A stretch of DNA of 64,000 nt, from the NCBI GenBank assembly GCA_013368315.1, contig JAACJM010000011.1, forward strand, positions 868,001 through 932,000. The letters are read 5' to 3'. The notes under the pieces were generated by a model. It had not been told where the DNA came from, did no database searches, and was given only the letters and a program-made list of their open reading frames with translations. Every line of letters begins with the position of its first letter. The stretch's first letter is position 1. This DNA is from Tetrapyrgos nigripes (lineage: Eukaryota > Basidiomycota > Agaricomycetes > Agaricales > Campanellaceae). Both the position numbers and the translations under genes were made by a program. Of the stretch, positions 51,254-61,523 are shown one piece after another.

Positions 51254-53036
51254 ATGACCGGGTCGAACAGTGCGATGGATGCTACTCATATTAATCTGCA
51301 CAAAGTCATTGGGTACGTGCTACCTATTACTTGATTAATTACTTAGACGTTCCGAGTTTGATCTCATTGCTAATGTGCATCGACCATCTTTCGTTCATCA
51401 TTGGGAAACAGGTCAGTCCTCATAGGAACTTCATGGTTAAACTTGATGCTGTTTGTGTTAGTGATTGATTGGGTGAGTAACAGCTTTTTTCTAAACAGTT
51501 TATCCGAGTCGTTTTCAGAGTGAGAGCCTGGACTTAGACGCGTAACTCGTATAAGTAGTACTGACATAATAAGTATATATGTTTAGGCTTTGTATTACTT
51601 TCGCCACTACCCCACGGACAGAATTCTCGTCAAGATCGCTGTGTTTGTTGTCCTTGCCTGTGATATGGGTACAATAATCGCAGGATGCGCTGACGTTTAC
51701 CTGGTGAGTCGTACATTTGCACCGTTCTACCGTACATATACTCAGCGCCTCATTTTCCAAATCATTTGGATACAATATATACTAGAATGCTGTCCCCTTT
51801 CAAGGTAGGTACATGGACCAGTAACTCTATTGTTTTTTCTTTTTTTTTGAATTCGATTCAAGAAAATGGCAAGTAACTTTGAAGCTGACTCGATGCATCA
51901 TGGGTGGCACAGGAAATATAGTTGGTCTACAAACGCAACAATGGTAAGCTACTAGAGAAAATGATTTTAGTAAAATATTCGAATAACTTACTCAATCTCA
52001 TACTCATGAACTTACTGTTCGACGATTGCGTCACATGCAGGCCTAGAAGCTTAGGCTTGGCTTGCATTGGATTCTCTGCATCGATCGTGCAGGCATTCAT
52101 GTTGCATATATATTGGTCTTTGTAAGTATGTTTCGAGTTTATCTGCATTCAACTCATTAATAATTATGTGACATATTTTGCTTGGTTGGTTCAAGAACGC
52201 GAAGAAAAGTGCAGCAGGACTTGTGATACTCGCGTCAGTAAGTACTGTCTTCAAGCTTAAGAGCAGCTAGCTGCCCTTGATCATGAAATAATGCTCACCA
52301 AGTATAACTCTGGGGCTGGCATCATATATAAAAGCTTGCAAGTACCTTGTACCTCACGACTATTATCAATTTGTTCGAATCCCAAGGTAGTAGTGTTCTA
52401 CGTACCCAAATGTTGCCTGCGGGGATGTAAGTACTTTCAGGTTCTGTGTGGTGTCTCCGAATCGTACCTCACAAACCTATCCCGTTATCCCTTACTTTAA
52501 CGTAGTTTGTGGTTTAAGAAGATGAACATCCGAAATTCCTTAATTCCTTTCCTTTCTTTCAGAGTCGTTTGCCGTATAGCAACCCTCGCACTCAAAACCG
52601 GCTCTCTCACTGCGCTGATTGCAGTGCTGACTCTTATATCTTTTGTGGCTGATATCCACAGTAATGGTATGTACATGTATTATGACCTATCCATCCTCTC
52701 TCCCCTACGCCCCATTTCCATTTCCATTGATAGTGACATGGGACGCTGGCATTTGACCTTGAATCTGATGCATTTCGGATTCAATTTTTTGGATTGAAAG
52801 TCAGCATGATATTTGGCTACTGTATCGGCAGTGTCTATTCATTGACGCTCTTCTACAACTTGAATATTTGTCGGAAGCTGTTCAATTGCACGGATCCTGA
52901 TGATGTTGGCTATATACGTATACCTGATTTAGAGGTGGCAAGCACTGGCAACGGGGGGGGGGGGGGGGGACATCTGGGACTGCTGTCCATTCTGTCCATT
53001 GTTACCTGCTGTGCGTTGGTGGCGGTGTCGGGTTGA
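51254..53036 (+). pseudogene. Multi-pass membrane protein gene, DUF6534-like, probably damaged
   Basis: From ATG 51254 (MTGSNSAMDATHINLHKVIG) short exons give SVLIGTSWLNLMLFVLVIDW (about 51411-51472), ALYYFRHYPTDRILVKI with VVLACDMGTIIAGCADVYL (51588-51702), GLACIGFSASIVQAFMLHIYW (52050-52120) and ATLALKTGSLTALIAVLTLI (52578-52637). The final exon has MIFGYCIGSVYSLTLFYNLN and ICRKLF, with a stop at 53036. This is the helix order of the DUF6534-like family. Near 52495-52505 the path meets a stop and a frame change compared with the related fragment at 59240-59300, and a 17-base G run (52953-52969) makes the C-terminal frame unreliable. I could not build an unbroken protein. A functional gene with unusual splicing cannot be excluded. 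Confidence 0.5.
52953..52969 (+). repeat. 17-base poly-G run in coding context
   Basis: Seventeen consecutive G bases encode a Gly run in the last exon of the membrane-protein gene. A change of one base in length would shift the frame of the C-terminus, so both the count and the stop at 53036 are uncertain. Confidence 0.9.
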
Positions 53037-53268
53037 GGAAGCAAAAGTTTTACTTTGTCCTTGTGTGTCGATACCTTCTCGTTGTACGCATTTACAGTGT
53101 TTCTGTTCTTGTGTATATCGAGCATGCCATACATATACTTGTTGGATTTTGTGGCTATACATAGGCAAGACGGACTCGTCTCCGGTATTTCAAACTTTCT
53201 CGATTGTTTACTTACTCCTGTCTCATCTCCATTTGGTATATAATGCGTAGCGTAGTCATGTATACCTC

Positions 53269-53400
53269 AGCGGTTTATCTTCACTCGCTGAGGTTAGTAT
53301 CTCTATTTCCTCTCTTAGTATATATACTGATAACATTGTAGTTCAAGTCTCTGTGTTATAGGTATTTAATATATTCAGCGGTTTATCTTCAGTCGCTGAG
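53269..53400 (+). repeat. Direct repeat pair, about 24 bp, period 106 bp
   Basis: The string cagcggtttatcttcactcgctgag near 53268-53292 recurs as cagcggtttatcttcagtcgctgag near 53376-53400. Each is followed by a gttcaagtctctntgttata motif at unequal distance. It is probably a small local duplication. Confidence 0.6.
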
Positions 53401-53449
53401 TTCAAGCTTCAAGTCTCTTTGTTATAGTGAAGTATATATTCTACAATAC

Positions 53450-53560
53450 TATGCTGTACGTTACTTTCAACCCTATCGCACGGACGGACAGAATTCTCGT
53501 CAAGATCACTATCTTCTGGCTACAACAATTGTCAACGACATTGCAACGACACCGACTCGG
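53450..53560 (+). pseudogene. Fragment of a DUF6534-like membrane-protein gene
   Basis: The string tactttcaaccctatcgcacgg, then acagaattctcgtcaagatca, matches the exon at 51594-51635 (YYFRHYPTDRILVKI). A duplicated 4-base ggac breaks the frame. Nothing of the rest of the gene follows. It is a relic of another family member. Confidence 0.65.
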
Positions 53561-53949
53561 ACACAGTCACACAGAACGATTTTAGAGCCCGCCACGCCTG
53601 GGCCACAACTACGCCACATCTCTTTCATTGCAGCCTGAAAACTAGGATCTTGAATAATCGCGCATGATGACTTCACGCCGGTAAGAATACGAGTCAGTTG
53701 TGTTGCTCCTTGTCCAGCTGGACTACCGTGACTATGAATATCCTTCCGAGTTCATTGTCACCAAAGCTGTAGTTTCTGCTACTACTAGTACCGAACTTTG
53801 GAGTCCTTGAACTTAAAGCCACTCCACTCTGGTATGATACCTCTGCTGCCGTCACCGTTGTAAGACCCTGTGCTGGTTGGAGTTCGCTTGTAGCTTGGCA
53901 TCAGATTTTGTTCATCTGCCGTATACGTGATAGAGTTCAACTGAGTTGA

Positions 53950-54835
53950 TAGCATTATTAGCTCCGGAGAGATCCTCTTCTCTGCCAAGAAATGCTAACC
54001 GATGCGATGTACCTGCTGATCCTGATGTCCCCTCAAATATAGCTCTCGGTGAACTCTCCACGTCTCACACGTTATTCCCGCTACCTCTATAGTAGTGGTC
54101 TTGGGGTAACTTCCTATTCGCACATTTTGTGCGGCTCCAAAAATTCCGCTTATCAATCAAGCTCCGACTCGGTTTTGTCCGACCATGAAAGCTGTAAGCC
54201 GCGATCGTGATCGAACGGCATGTCGGACCTACATACGAGTGCGCATTCAATCAATCCATGGCTAGCCTCTATGGTTCTCTTCTTGGGGCTTTGCACATTT
54301 TTGTTTTGGCCAATAACAATCCGCTTACAAATTCAGCTCCTACTTCCTCTGTCCTTATAGCAGCTGTAATGACCACCAGGCTAAGATGTCCTCAGGATGT
54401 GCTTTCCACGAGGCTGACTCTAAACTGTGACATTAATTCTTACTACATACCTCTTGTTCCGTGCGCATCCCATTGTTAACCTTATTGCAAGCTGTGTCCA
54501 ACGTAGAGTCGCCATCTGTATGCTGCATGGTTTTTTCGTATTAGTGTTAGGACCAAGTTAGGACCGTGAGCAGTCCGGATCTACTATCACTTCCAATCGT
54601 TGCCAAAGATCTTTTCGAATGTCCCCTTTACTTTTCCAATCGTTGCGAAGGCCGACGAACATCTGGATGCAGAGATGGGGAAGAGTCCTCAGTGTATTAG
54701 AGGCGTCCAGCAACCCGTCGATTCGAGAGAACTGTATCAAATGATCTGTATTGGAACACATCACAATTCAGCTCTTCGATTCGTCGATTAACATTAACTG
54801 TAACCGTATACTATTGTGTCTCAATAGAGGTGACA
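53950..54835 (+). repeat. Duplicated block, first copy
   Basis: Two parts, about 53953-54060 and about 54655-54835, match 55131-55240 and 55258-55590 in the same order with clear divergence. In this copy about 590 bp lie between the parts. No gene is supported. The 54655-54835 part preserves the site that is empty of the CACTA-type MITE found in the second copy. Confidence 0.6.
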
Positions 54836-55130
54836 ACGCCCATTTTTGCGTTTTCGGAATTCTCCGGACGTTCTAAATGCCGTCGTCTGGGTCGGAGGCT
54901 TAGATTGTGCTATCCCTCCTACACTCTTCTTGGTTTTGGTGGTCGCAATGCATTCTGAACATATCTAGGGGATGTGTAGCAAGTTTTGAGACTAAGGTAT
55001 GAAGGATGCATAAACTGTGGAGGCATACCAAAAATTGTCGGCAACTGTCTTAGTAAGCACCACAGAAATGGAATCGCGTTTCGTAGATAAAAAAAAAGCG
55101 CTGCTAATCACCTCTAATGAGAACGAATTG

Positions 55131-55590
55131 CACTATTAGCTCCGAAGAACATACCTTCTTATCTGCCAAGCAAATGTTGACCGATGCAATATATCTGCTG
55201 ACGCTTTCCCCCATTTCTGCTCAAAATATATCTCTCAGTAAACTTCAAGTTGGAGCATCAACGAGCATCCGGATGCAGAGATGATGGGGAAGACACTGGA
55301 GGCGGGTTCATAGGAAGCCACACCCATTGCTGCCGCACGGGAAGCCTGCACAGCTGAATTGAACTGAATTGAATGAGTGAGGCTTCCTGTGCGGCAGCCA
55401 AAGGGGTGGCTGCCCATTGACCCGCCTCCGGTGAGAGTCCTCAGTGTATTAGAGGTGTTCAGATTCGAGAGGACTGTATCAAATGACCCGTATGATGGAC
55501 TTGGAACACTCCTCACAATTCAGTTCTTCGATCGAGGAATTGCTCTATTAACGTTAACAGTAACCGTATAGTGTGTCTCAATGAGAACGA
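55131..55590 (+). repeat. Duplicated block, second copy, with inserted MITE
   Basis: The block repeats tattagctccgaagaac..., ccggatgcagagatg and gagtcctcagtgtattagagg from the first copy. The two parts are here almost adjacent. The second part is interrupted by the 140-bp MITE at 55294-55433. Confidence 0.6.
55294..55433. mobile_element. 140-bp CACTA-type hairpin MITE
   Basis: The insert begins CACTGGAGGCGGGTTCATAGG and ends with the inverse of CACCGGAGGCGGGTCAATGG. The arms stay similar for about 60 bp, so the element folds almost completely. It is flanked by aga at 55291-55293 and 55434-55436. The paralogous copy at about 54675-54690 reads ggggaagagtcctc without any insert. The 3-bp duplication and the CACTG/CACCG ends fit the CACTA (CMC) superfamily. 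Confidence 0.85.
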
Positions 55591-55766
55591 ACTTGCTTCT
55601 CCAGAATCCACATATTAGCGGGCTTCGAATCCCTCGATTCTTCGCATGTGGAGCTCACCGGCACCATAGCTAAAAGTATAGCTCAAAGACTCTCACGCTT
55701 CATCCACTTATAGGAAGGAATACTTCTCCCCCTAAACATCAGCGGTCCCTTCCTTTGAACACCATA

Positions 55767-57366
55767 ATGGATCCCGGTACGATTCAGAATGAAACCGCTG
55801 ATCAGATTGGTTACGATGCATACTTTTCACTCATCAAGATCCAGAGCGTTAGTTTGGCGTATGGTTCGTACGATGAAGAGGTATCGCCTGCTGCCCTGAC
55901 ACTATGCCCCATAGGACTCTACGTGCCCGTTGCTGCAGCTGCATTTCAGATCACCTGGTGTGTACCCCGCTGCAATTGAGAGCCCTAGTGACCGCTTAAC
56001 ATCGCATTTAGGCGACGACACGTCGGCCGTCGAGCCAAACGCACACCCACGAGATGGCTTCTAGGTTTATTCACTGTCATATTCTTTTCCACAACCGCTT
56101 GGTTTTCCCTCGTCGCCGTCCAACAATATCTCAATTTTCAATACATCTATCACCCAGTCAACGGCAATACGCCGTCATTGAACGAACGACTGGATGCTGT
56201 GGAGCTTCTATTCGAAAAGCTATTTTCTGTTACGCCTTTTCTTCAAGGAATAAATGCAAGTTTGCGTCCCTCTCTGATGTAAGTGAGAGACTAACAGATA
56301 CTTGATCACGATAGTTCATCGCAGTAGATTCCATTGTCGTATGGCGTGCCATATCTCTGTGGCCTCAAAAGAAGTATCTTAGATACATATTTGGCTTCTG
56401 GATTTTCGCGAGCGCAGGTAAGTGATGTTTTACTGATTGGCTTGATACCGCTCCTTAATTTACGCACACACAGTCATTGCTCTTGCGGATGGATTCAACA
56501 CCGTTGTAATCAACATCCGCGCTGCAGGAGATGCGTCCAAGGTCGACGGCTGGCAGAGACTGGATTCCTCTTCGATGCTTGTGTCCCTCTCCATTAACAT
56601 CGCTGCAACGACTTTCATTCTTGTCAAAGCTTGGTAGGCTATGTTTCGAGCCAAAACCATACTTTCCGAACTACTGACGGAATCATTTTCGCTCACAGGC
56701 AAACCCGCCAGACGTGGGGAAACACAAACTTGGGGGGGTCTATGCCCTACCGAATCCTCATCTCCCTTATTGAATGTGGCTTCTTGTTCTGTGTCATCCA
56801 GGTGAGCTTGTCAACGGGGCGTGTACAGCTCACAATATTCATAATCCGTTATCTATAGGCAATCAATGCCTCCGTCGCCCTACACAACGGAAACTCATCA
56901 TCACTTGGTACCCTGGAGATGTTTGTACAGTCCTTTGCCGTCATGACACCTATTTTTGCGGTGAGCCTATAGTTCGATGTGTTGATTCTACAACCAAGAA
57001 CCTGATGAATCGCGTTCCGCATAGGGCACCTATCCATCCATCGTCCTCCTCATCGTCCAACAACGATCCGCAATTGACGGTGAAACCGATGTCGTCATCT
57101 TCGAAACTACCATACCCACCCCTGAATACACGCAGCACGGGCACGGTACTGCCAATGGGCACGACCTCACTTCAGTCATCAGATTGAAAACTTACCAGCT
57201 AGTGACCTTGAATCGGGGAATGGGAATTCGACGACTTGTGGCGAAGAATCTAGAGGGGTTGCAAGTAATAAAGATAATGGTAGGTCCTGGCCAAAATAAT
57301 TGGGCGCTTAAACAGGCGCTCATTCGAAAATACTCAAAAAAAGTGGCAAGGGCGAATAAATTTTGA
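55767..57366 (+). CDS. Multi-pass membrane protein of unknown function
   Basis: From ATG 55767 (MDPGTIQNETADQIGYDAYF) exons give LCPIGLYVPVAAAAFQITW, RRHVGRRAKRTPTRWLLG, LFTVIFFSTTAWFSLVAVQQ, LNERLDAVELLFEKLFSVTP, then IDSIVVWRAISLWPQKKYLR, YIFGFWIFASAVIALADGFN, MLVSLSINIAATTFILVKAW, MPYRILISLIECGFLFCVIQ and LEMFVQSFAVMTPIFAGTYP. Six to seven hydrophobic helices are visible, with polar loops. The architecture is that of fungal seven-helix membrane proteins found in many paralogues in mushrooms. The ligand and role are unknown. Introns, for example 55958-56012 and 56260-56326, keep frame. The stop at 57366 follows a polar tail. It is the one clearly intact gene in this repeat-rich part. Confidence 0.75.
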
Positions 57367-57904
57367 ACCGTGCTTTATCTGACCTAGCTTCAAAGAACAA
57401 AATTACTTTGAAAGGTCATTAAACAAAGTTACTAGTGTTTTTTTCTGCAAAGAATAATTTCAGTGTACTTATTGAAGATGGTGGCTTTTCACAGTCTGAA
57501 TTGTAGCGGGCCCAGACGCTCATCTGTTACATCCCAAATTTACATACTCCTACATGTACTTATATGTCAATTATATGTATTTGGATCCTTCGCTGAATCG
57601 ACGCAAGTTCAATATTCCCCAGTATCCAGTCCTTATCCAGCCCTTGCCCCATATAAGTACACAGTTCACCAATAATATATGATATTCACTGCGTTCCCTG
57701 CAGAGTCATTAGCTCGCCTGATTCTATCGGGATTCGGGACTTGGGAAGATCGTTCATTTTTTGCCGAAAAGATAAAACAACATAGAACATACTTATGTAT
57801 GTATACTAGCAGTAACGACTGGGCCCCTCTGCGAGCTCGATTCCACATTCAGGATGTCCCCCCATTGCTCTCCATCGGATTCCGATTCTCCAGATCAGGT
57901 ATAC

Positions 57905-58942
57905 GTATATTATGCTGTGCTATCGTGGAAAGTATTATTTCCGACTTAAAACGCCATTTCCGAACGCAAAAGCGTGACATGTGACACCCGAATTGACATC
58001 TAACTCCCGAATTGACACGAGCAAATACCCAAGTTTGAGGATGGAATACCGAATTGAAGGAAGGGTGTACCGAATTGAGACAAGGAGTACCGAATTGAAG
58101 GAAGGGTGTACCGAATCAAGAGTGCTGAGTGCAGAACTGAACGGAGACAGTACAGGTTGACCGCTGACAACACAAACTGGCATATCGGAGTATCAGATTG
58201 CACTAAATATTTTTCCAAGATATGACTATTTGCTAAGTGCATTTCCCCCTTAAACAAATGTACAATTAATTTCCAAGCGAAAATAAAGCTTTATATGCAT
58301 AATTAGTATGGTTGTGGTACAACAAGCTTGCTTTACATAAGTGTCCATACAACTACACCTACTTGCCTCAGGAGCGCGGGACATAGGTATCATGGGACAT
58401 GGTAGCAAATGATAGGAGTTCTGGGCAAAACCAATTAAAATCTGTGTTCTCCCAAAGAAAGAGGAATGACGCTCTCAAGTGCACGGAAATACATAACGTC
58501 TCGATTCATAATTATTTAATCAGTTATTCCTGCTAACTACTTACAGGAGGCTTAGCAAAGCTTCAATGTCGGTCCAAATAATTCTAGTGAAATTCAATAT
58601 AATCTGAGATGCTGATTTCGGTCCAACTTCTGCAAGTATTCGAAGTATTCGGGCTACTTGCAAGTATTCGGACCATTCCCCGATCATTCGGCAAAAGCGT
58701 AAATCAGTGGTCGGGAGTCAATTCTCTTTATTCAGTACTCACTTCATAAATTCGGTCATTGTTCCTCTGAATTCGGCACTCGCCTTCAAGAGCTCGGATC
58801 TGAACTCTAGGAATTCGATACTCGCCTTCTTGAATTCGGGATTTATATGTCAATTCGGGTGTCACATGTCACGCTTTTGCGGTCGGAAATGATGTTTTAG
58901 GTCGGAATAATACTTTCCACGATAGCACAGCATAGTATATAC
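57905..58942. mobile_element. Inverted-repeat MITE, about 1.04 kb
   Basis: The left arm (about 57905-58015) and right arm (about 58832-58942) are inverted copies. Both contain gctgtgctatcgtggaaag, tatttccgac or tattccgac, then gcaaaagcgtgacatgtgac and acccgaattgacat. Inside both arms short motifs around cgaattgaaggaagggtgtac and attcgg recur many times, a common layout for transposase-binding subterminal repeats. There is no coding frame. A TA target duplication is possible. Confidence 0.75.
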
Positions 58943-58949
58943 AGAACGT

Positions 58950-59410
58950 CAGTGGGATTCTTGCCGTTGAAAAGCTTCTGACAAATATTCAGGTTGTAGA
59001 AGATGCAATAGGCAAATATCAAGGTGACTTCAATCCAAAAAGTTCATCAAGGCCAAGCGTCAATGTCCCGTGCCAATGAAAATGAGGGAAGAGAGGATAG
59101 GACAAGGACATACCATTACTCTGGACATCAGCCACAAAAGCTACAAGAGTAAGCACTGCAGTCAGAGCAGTGAAAGAGCCGGTTTTGAGTGCAAGGGTTA
59201 CTAGACAGCAATTAGTAGGTCCGCCACCATTCCGGTTGATAACCACAAACTATTGTAAGGAATAATGGGATACATTTGTGAGGTATGAGACACCATACAG
59301 GACCTGAAAGTACTTACATCATGAAAGGGGTGTGGGCCATTGCCAAGACATAGCAAGATAGAGGCCATCACTGCCAAGATTGCTGATACACTTAAATAAC
59401 CACCCAAGTC
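58950..59410 (-). pseudogene. Truncated DUF6534-like membrane-protein gene
   Basis: Minus-strand pieces read YLSVSAILAVMASILLCLG with NGPHPFHD (59322-59400), NSLWLSTGMVADLLIAV (about 59210-59260), VTLALKTGSFTALTAVLTLV with AFVADVQSN (59120-59205) and IFAYCIFYNLNICQKLFNGK (about 58965-59025). They correspond piece by piece to the gene at 51254-53036, and GSVYSLTL is missing. The N-terminal half is absent and the 3' end abuts the MITE arm. It is a dead copy, and its first exon shares the 18-bp left-end motif of the repeat family. Confidence 0.65.
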
Positions 59411-59605
59411 ACACAATCAGAGAGCAGATATAAGACGACAGATTGAACAAGAGAGATATGGGTAGAAGGAAAGAGTAAGCTGACTAGGCTCTACACTGCA
59501 TAGTAGTAGTACGGAACAGAGACAAAGTGAACGAACTGGGGAATCAGTTACAAGAGATCTTGAGTATATATGAGAAACAAGGGTGCCTGGACCGAGAAAT
59601 CCCAG

Positions 59606-59945
59606 ACTGGGGGTAGGTAGGTAGGTTCCCCCAGAGGGGGTCTAAAATTTTTTTTGACCCCCTCTACAACATGCTTCAAACCCCTTCCAGAAGCAATTTT
59701 GTTCTGAAAACCACACCTCAGCAGACTTATTGAAGGTTTTCCAACTGTGACCACAATAATTTTACGCTCTAAGCACAAGCTGGTCAGGATTGACCAAAAG
59801 TTCTCACCACTTGGGAAAGTGCACATGACAGAGGTCATGTGAATATACTATATTAGGCAGGTAAGTACGTGTGAAATTACTATATATGGAAGGTTAGGTA
59901 GGTAGGTTCCCTCCACCAGGTCCTTAATTTTTTTTCTGACCCCCG
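59606..59945 (+). repeat. Two copies of a 'ggtaggtaggttccc' repeat
   Basis: At 59610-59665 and 59890-59945 the same layout appears: ggtaggtaggttccc, about 15 bases, ttaaattttttttgaccccc or a close variant. A third copy is at about 61917-61970. The blocks between copies have no coding potential. The spacing of about 280 bp suggests ends of a short element. Confidence 0.55.
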
Positions 59946-60059
59946 GTATGTAACTTTTTTTTTTCAGAGCCCCTTGATGAGAAATGCAAAGGGATGGGAA
60001 AAGTAAGTAAAAATAGAATGGTACCATATGGTTGAGAAATATAGGAAGATCGGATCAAT

Positions 60060-60785
60060 CAAGTTAAAGATAGGAAGAATGGATATGAGATAAGAAAGAT
60101 GGGAAGATTGATCGACAGTTATTATAGAGTTTGACAGGTTTTATAAAGTTCAAAGTCAGAAATATAAGGTTAAAGGGTTTATTAAGGAAATGCAATGGAC
60201 AAATGATCAGAGAAAGGGTTCGATAATGAAGTGAAAGAGGAAGGAGGGCAAAGAACTGTAGCAGTTCATGACAATCACTAGCCAGAATGATAAAGTACAT
60301 ATTATTGTTATACTTTTTACCCTCCCCAGGACCCCACCCAGCTTGTAGTACAAGAAATCAGGATTTTTTACAAATGTATGGTACATTTGCCTGGATCTAT
60401 CCTAAGACCCGAACATGTAATGCTTCCGCAGGTCGAAAACGCAGAAACACCTAAACGAAATAAAAGAGGTCCCCTGACACCTCAGGGTACTCCAGCTCGA
60501 ACATCGCAGGCCTCGCAGCAACCCAGATAGTGATATGGACGTCTTCCTTTGATAACATGGGAAAAATTTCGATTTTTTGACGTATATACAAAGATTATGA
60601 TATGAAGAATACCATATACAATGCATATACCTTAGACATAGATCGTTTGGGAGCTTTCAGTGGGCTTTCACGAAGGAACAGAAGGAAGCGGTGACTGATG
60701 AGTAAGCATGCGGCATACCTTGGCAATCATAGTTCCAAAGCTCGGGAGTTTTAGGAATTTGTGAACGGGAAAAACAGGGTACGAT
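60060..60785. other. AT-rich stretch without a gene
   Basis: Neither strand shows supported coding. A second hairpin-like zone lies near 60310-60410 (accccacccagcttgtagtac). The stretch sits between repeat copies and is probably decayed transposon DNA. Confidence 0.35.
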
Positions 60786-60787
60786 TC

Positions 60788-60843
60788 AACATAGCCACAT
60801 GCGGAAATGGAGTGTAAAGAATTCACCCTCATTTCATTCAGCC
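60788..60843 (+). repeat. Repeat tail (right end of an upstream copy), joined to the next copy's left end
   Basis: The tail atagccacatgcggaaatggagtgtaaag... ends at cctcgtaa (60842-60849), and atgaaaggggtgtgggcc begins in the same bases. The tail of one copy runs straight into the head of the next, a head-to-tail arrangement. Confidence 0.6.
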
Positions 60844-60844
60844 T

Positions 60845-61523
60845 CGTAATGAAAGGGGTGTGGGCCAGCGCTGAGGTGTGGCGAGTACGAGGCCAAAACA
60901 CACATTACTTTTATTGAACTTCATTTGTATCCACCATCAAAATTTCATTGTCTTTTCTTTCTTCACTGGGTCAGATGAGAGTATTACAAATTTCAGATTC
61001 CACGCAAGCATGGCGTCTCCACTCCCAGTGTAGTACCCAGCTGTATAGTCAACCGAACAGATAGAGCCAGCTGGAATATCTTCTGTATACAATGGAAGCA
61101 GCGATATTCCTTTCCAATCCTCATGGGTAAATTGAAAACCTGTTGCACGGTTGCCTTTCCTTGGCTGACCACAAGCTGACCATCATAAACTGGGACTAAC
61201 AATTGTTGATTAGTCTTTTAGATCAATGATAAATGACGAAGGAACTTACCAGGGCCCATACTAGCTTTCAAATAATGATCTCTCCCCATTTGAACAAACA
61301 CTGAAAAGGTGCAGTGTTGCAATCAAAGTGATCATTGCCAAGGACTGGTCAGGGATTCTCGATAGAAACGAAATGGAGATGAAATGAAACAGACAATTTG
61401 ATCAAGAAATCAGGGGCAGGACTTTGGAATGGGACGGATAGGGAAAATCGGGAATAATCCATATAGCCACAAGCAGAAAGTGAGTGTAAAGAACTCAGCC
61501 TCATTCTTCAGCCTTGTAACTAA
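60845..61523 (+). mobile_element. Repeat with conserved ends, copy 3, carrying a gene fragment
   Basis: The left end (atgaaaggggtgtgggccagcgctgagg...gagtacgaggcca) and right end (atagccacaagcagaaag...cagccttgtaa, 61461-61520) match copies 1 and 2. The cargo is a broken minus-strand coding fragment not found in the other copies. Confidence 0.5.
60937..61330 (-). pseudogene. Broken gene fragment of unknown family
   Basis: On the minus strand one frame reads FSVFVQMGRDHYLKASMGP, splices over about 57 nt, and continues VPVYDGQLVVSQGKATVQQ. The sensible reading then shifts by one base to FQFTHEDWKGISLLPLYTED, IPAGSICSVDYTAGYYTGSG and DAMLAWNLKFVILSSDPVKK, with a stop at 60937. Both halves look like real protein, so a frame-breaking mutation or sequence error near 61135 is likely. 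I do not recognise the family. It lies inside a repeat copy, as if captured. Confidence 0.45.

Noticed and set aside
53269..53400. Two similar 25-bp repeats considered as a CRISPR-like array
   Set aside because: There are only two copies at irregular context in a eukaryotic genome, and no further units or cas genes.
48566..61523. Repeat family considered as Helitron
   Set aside because: No copy shows a 5' TC with 3' CTRR ends and a terminal hairpin, and no Rep/helicase gene is present.
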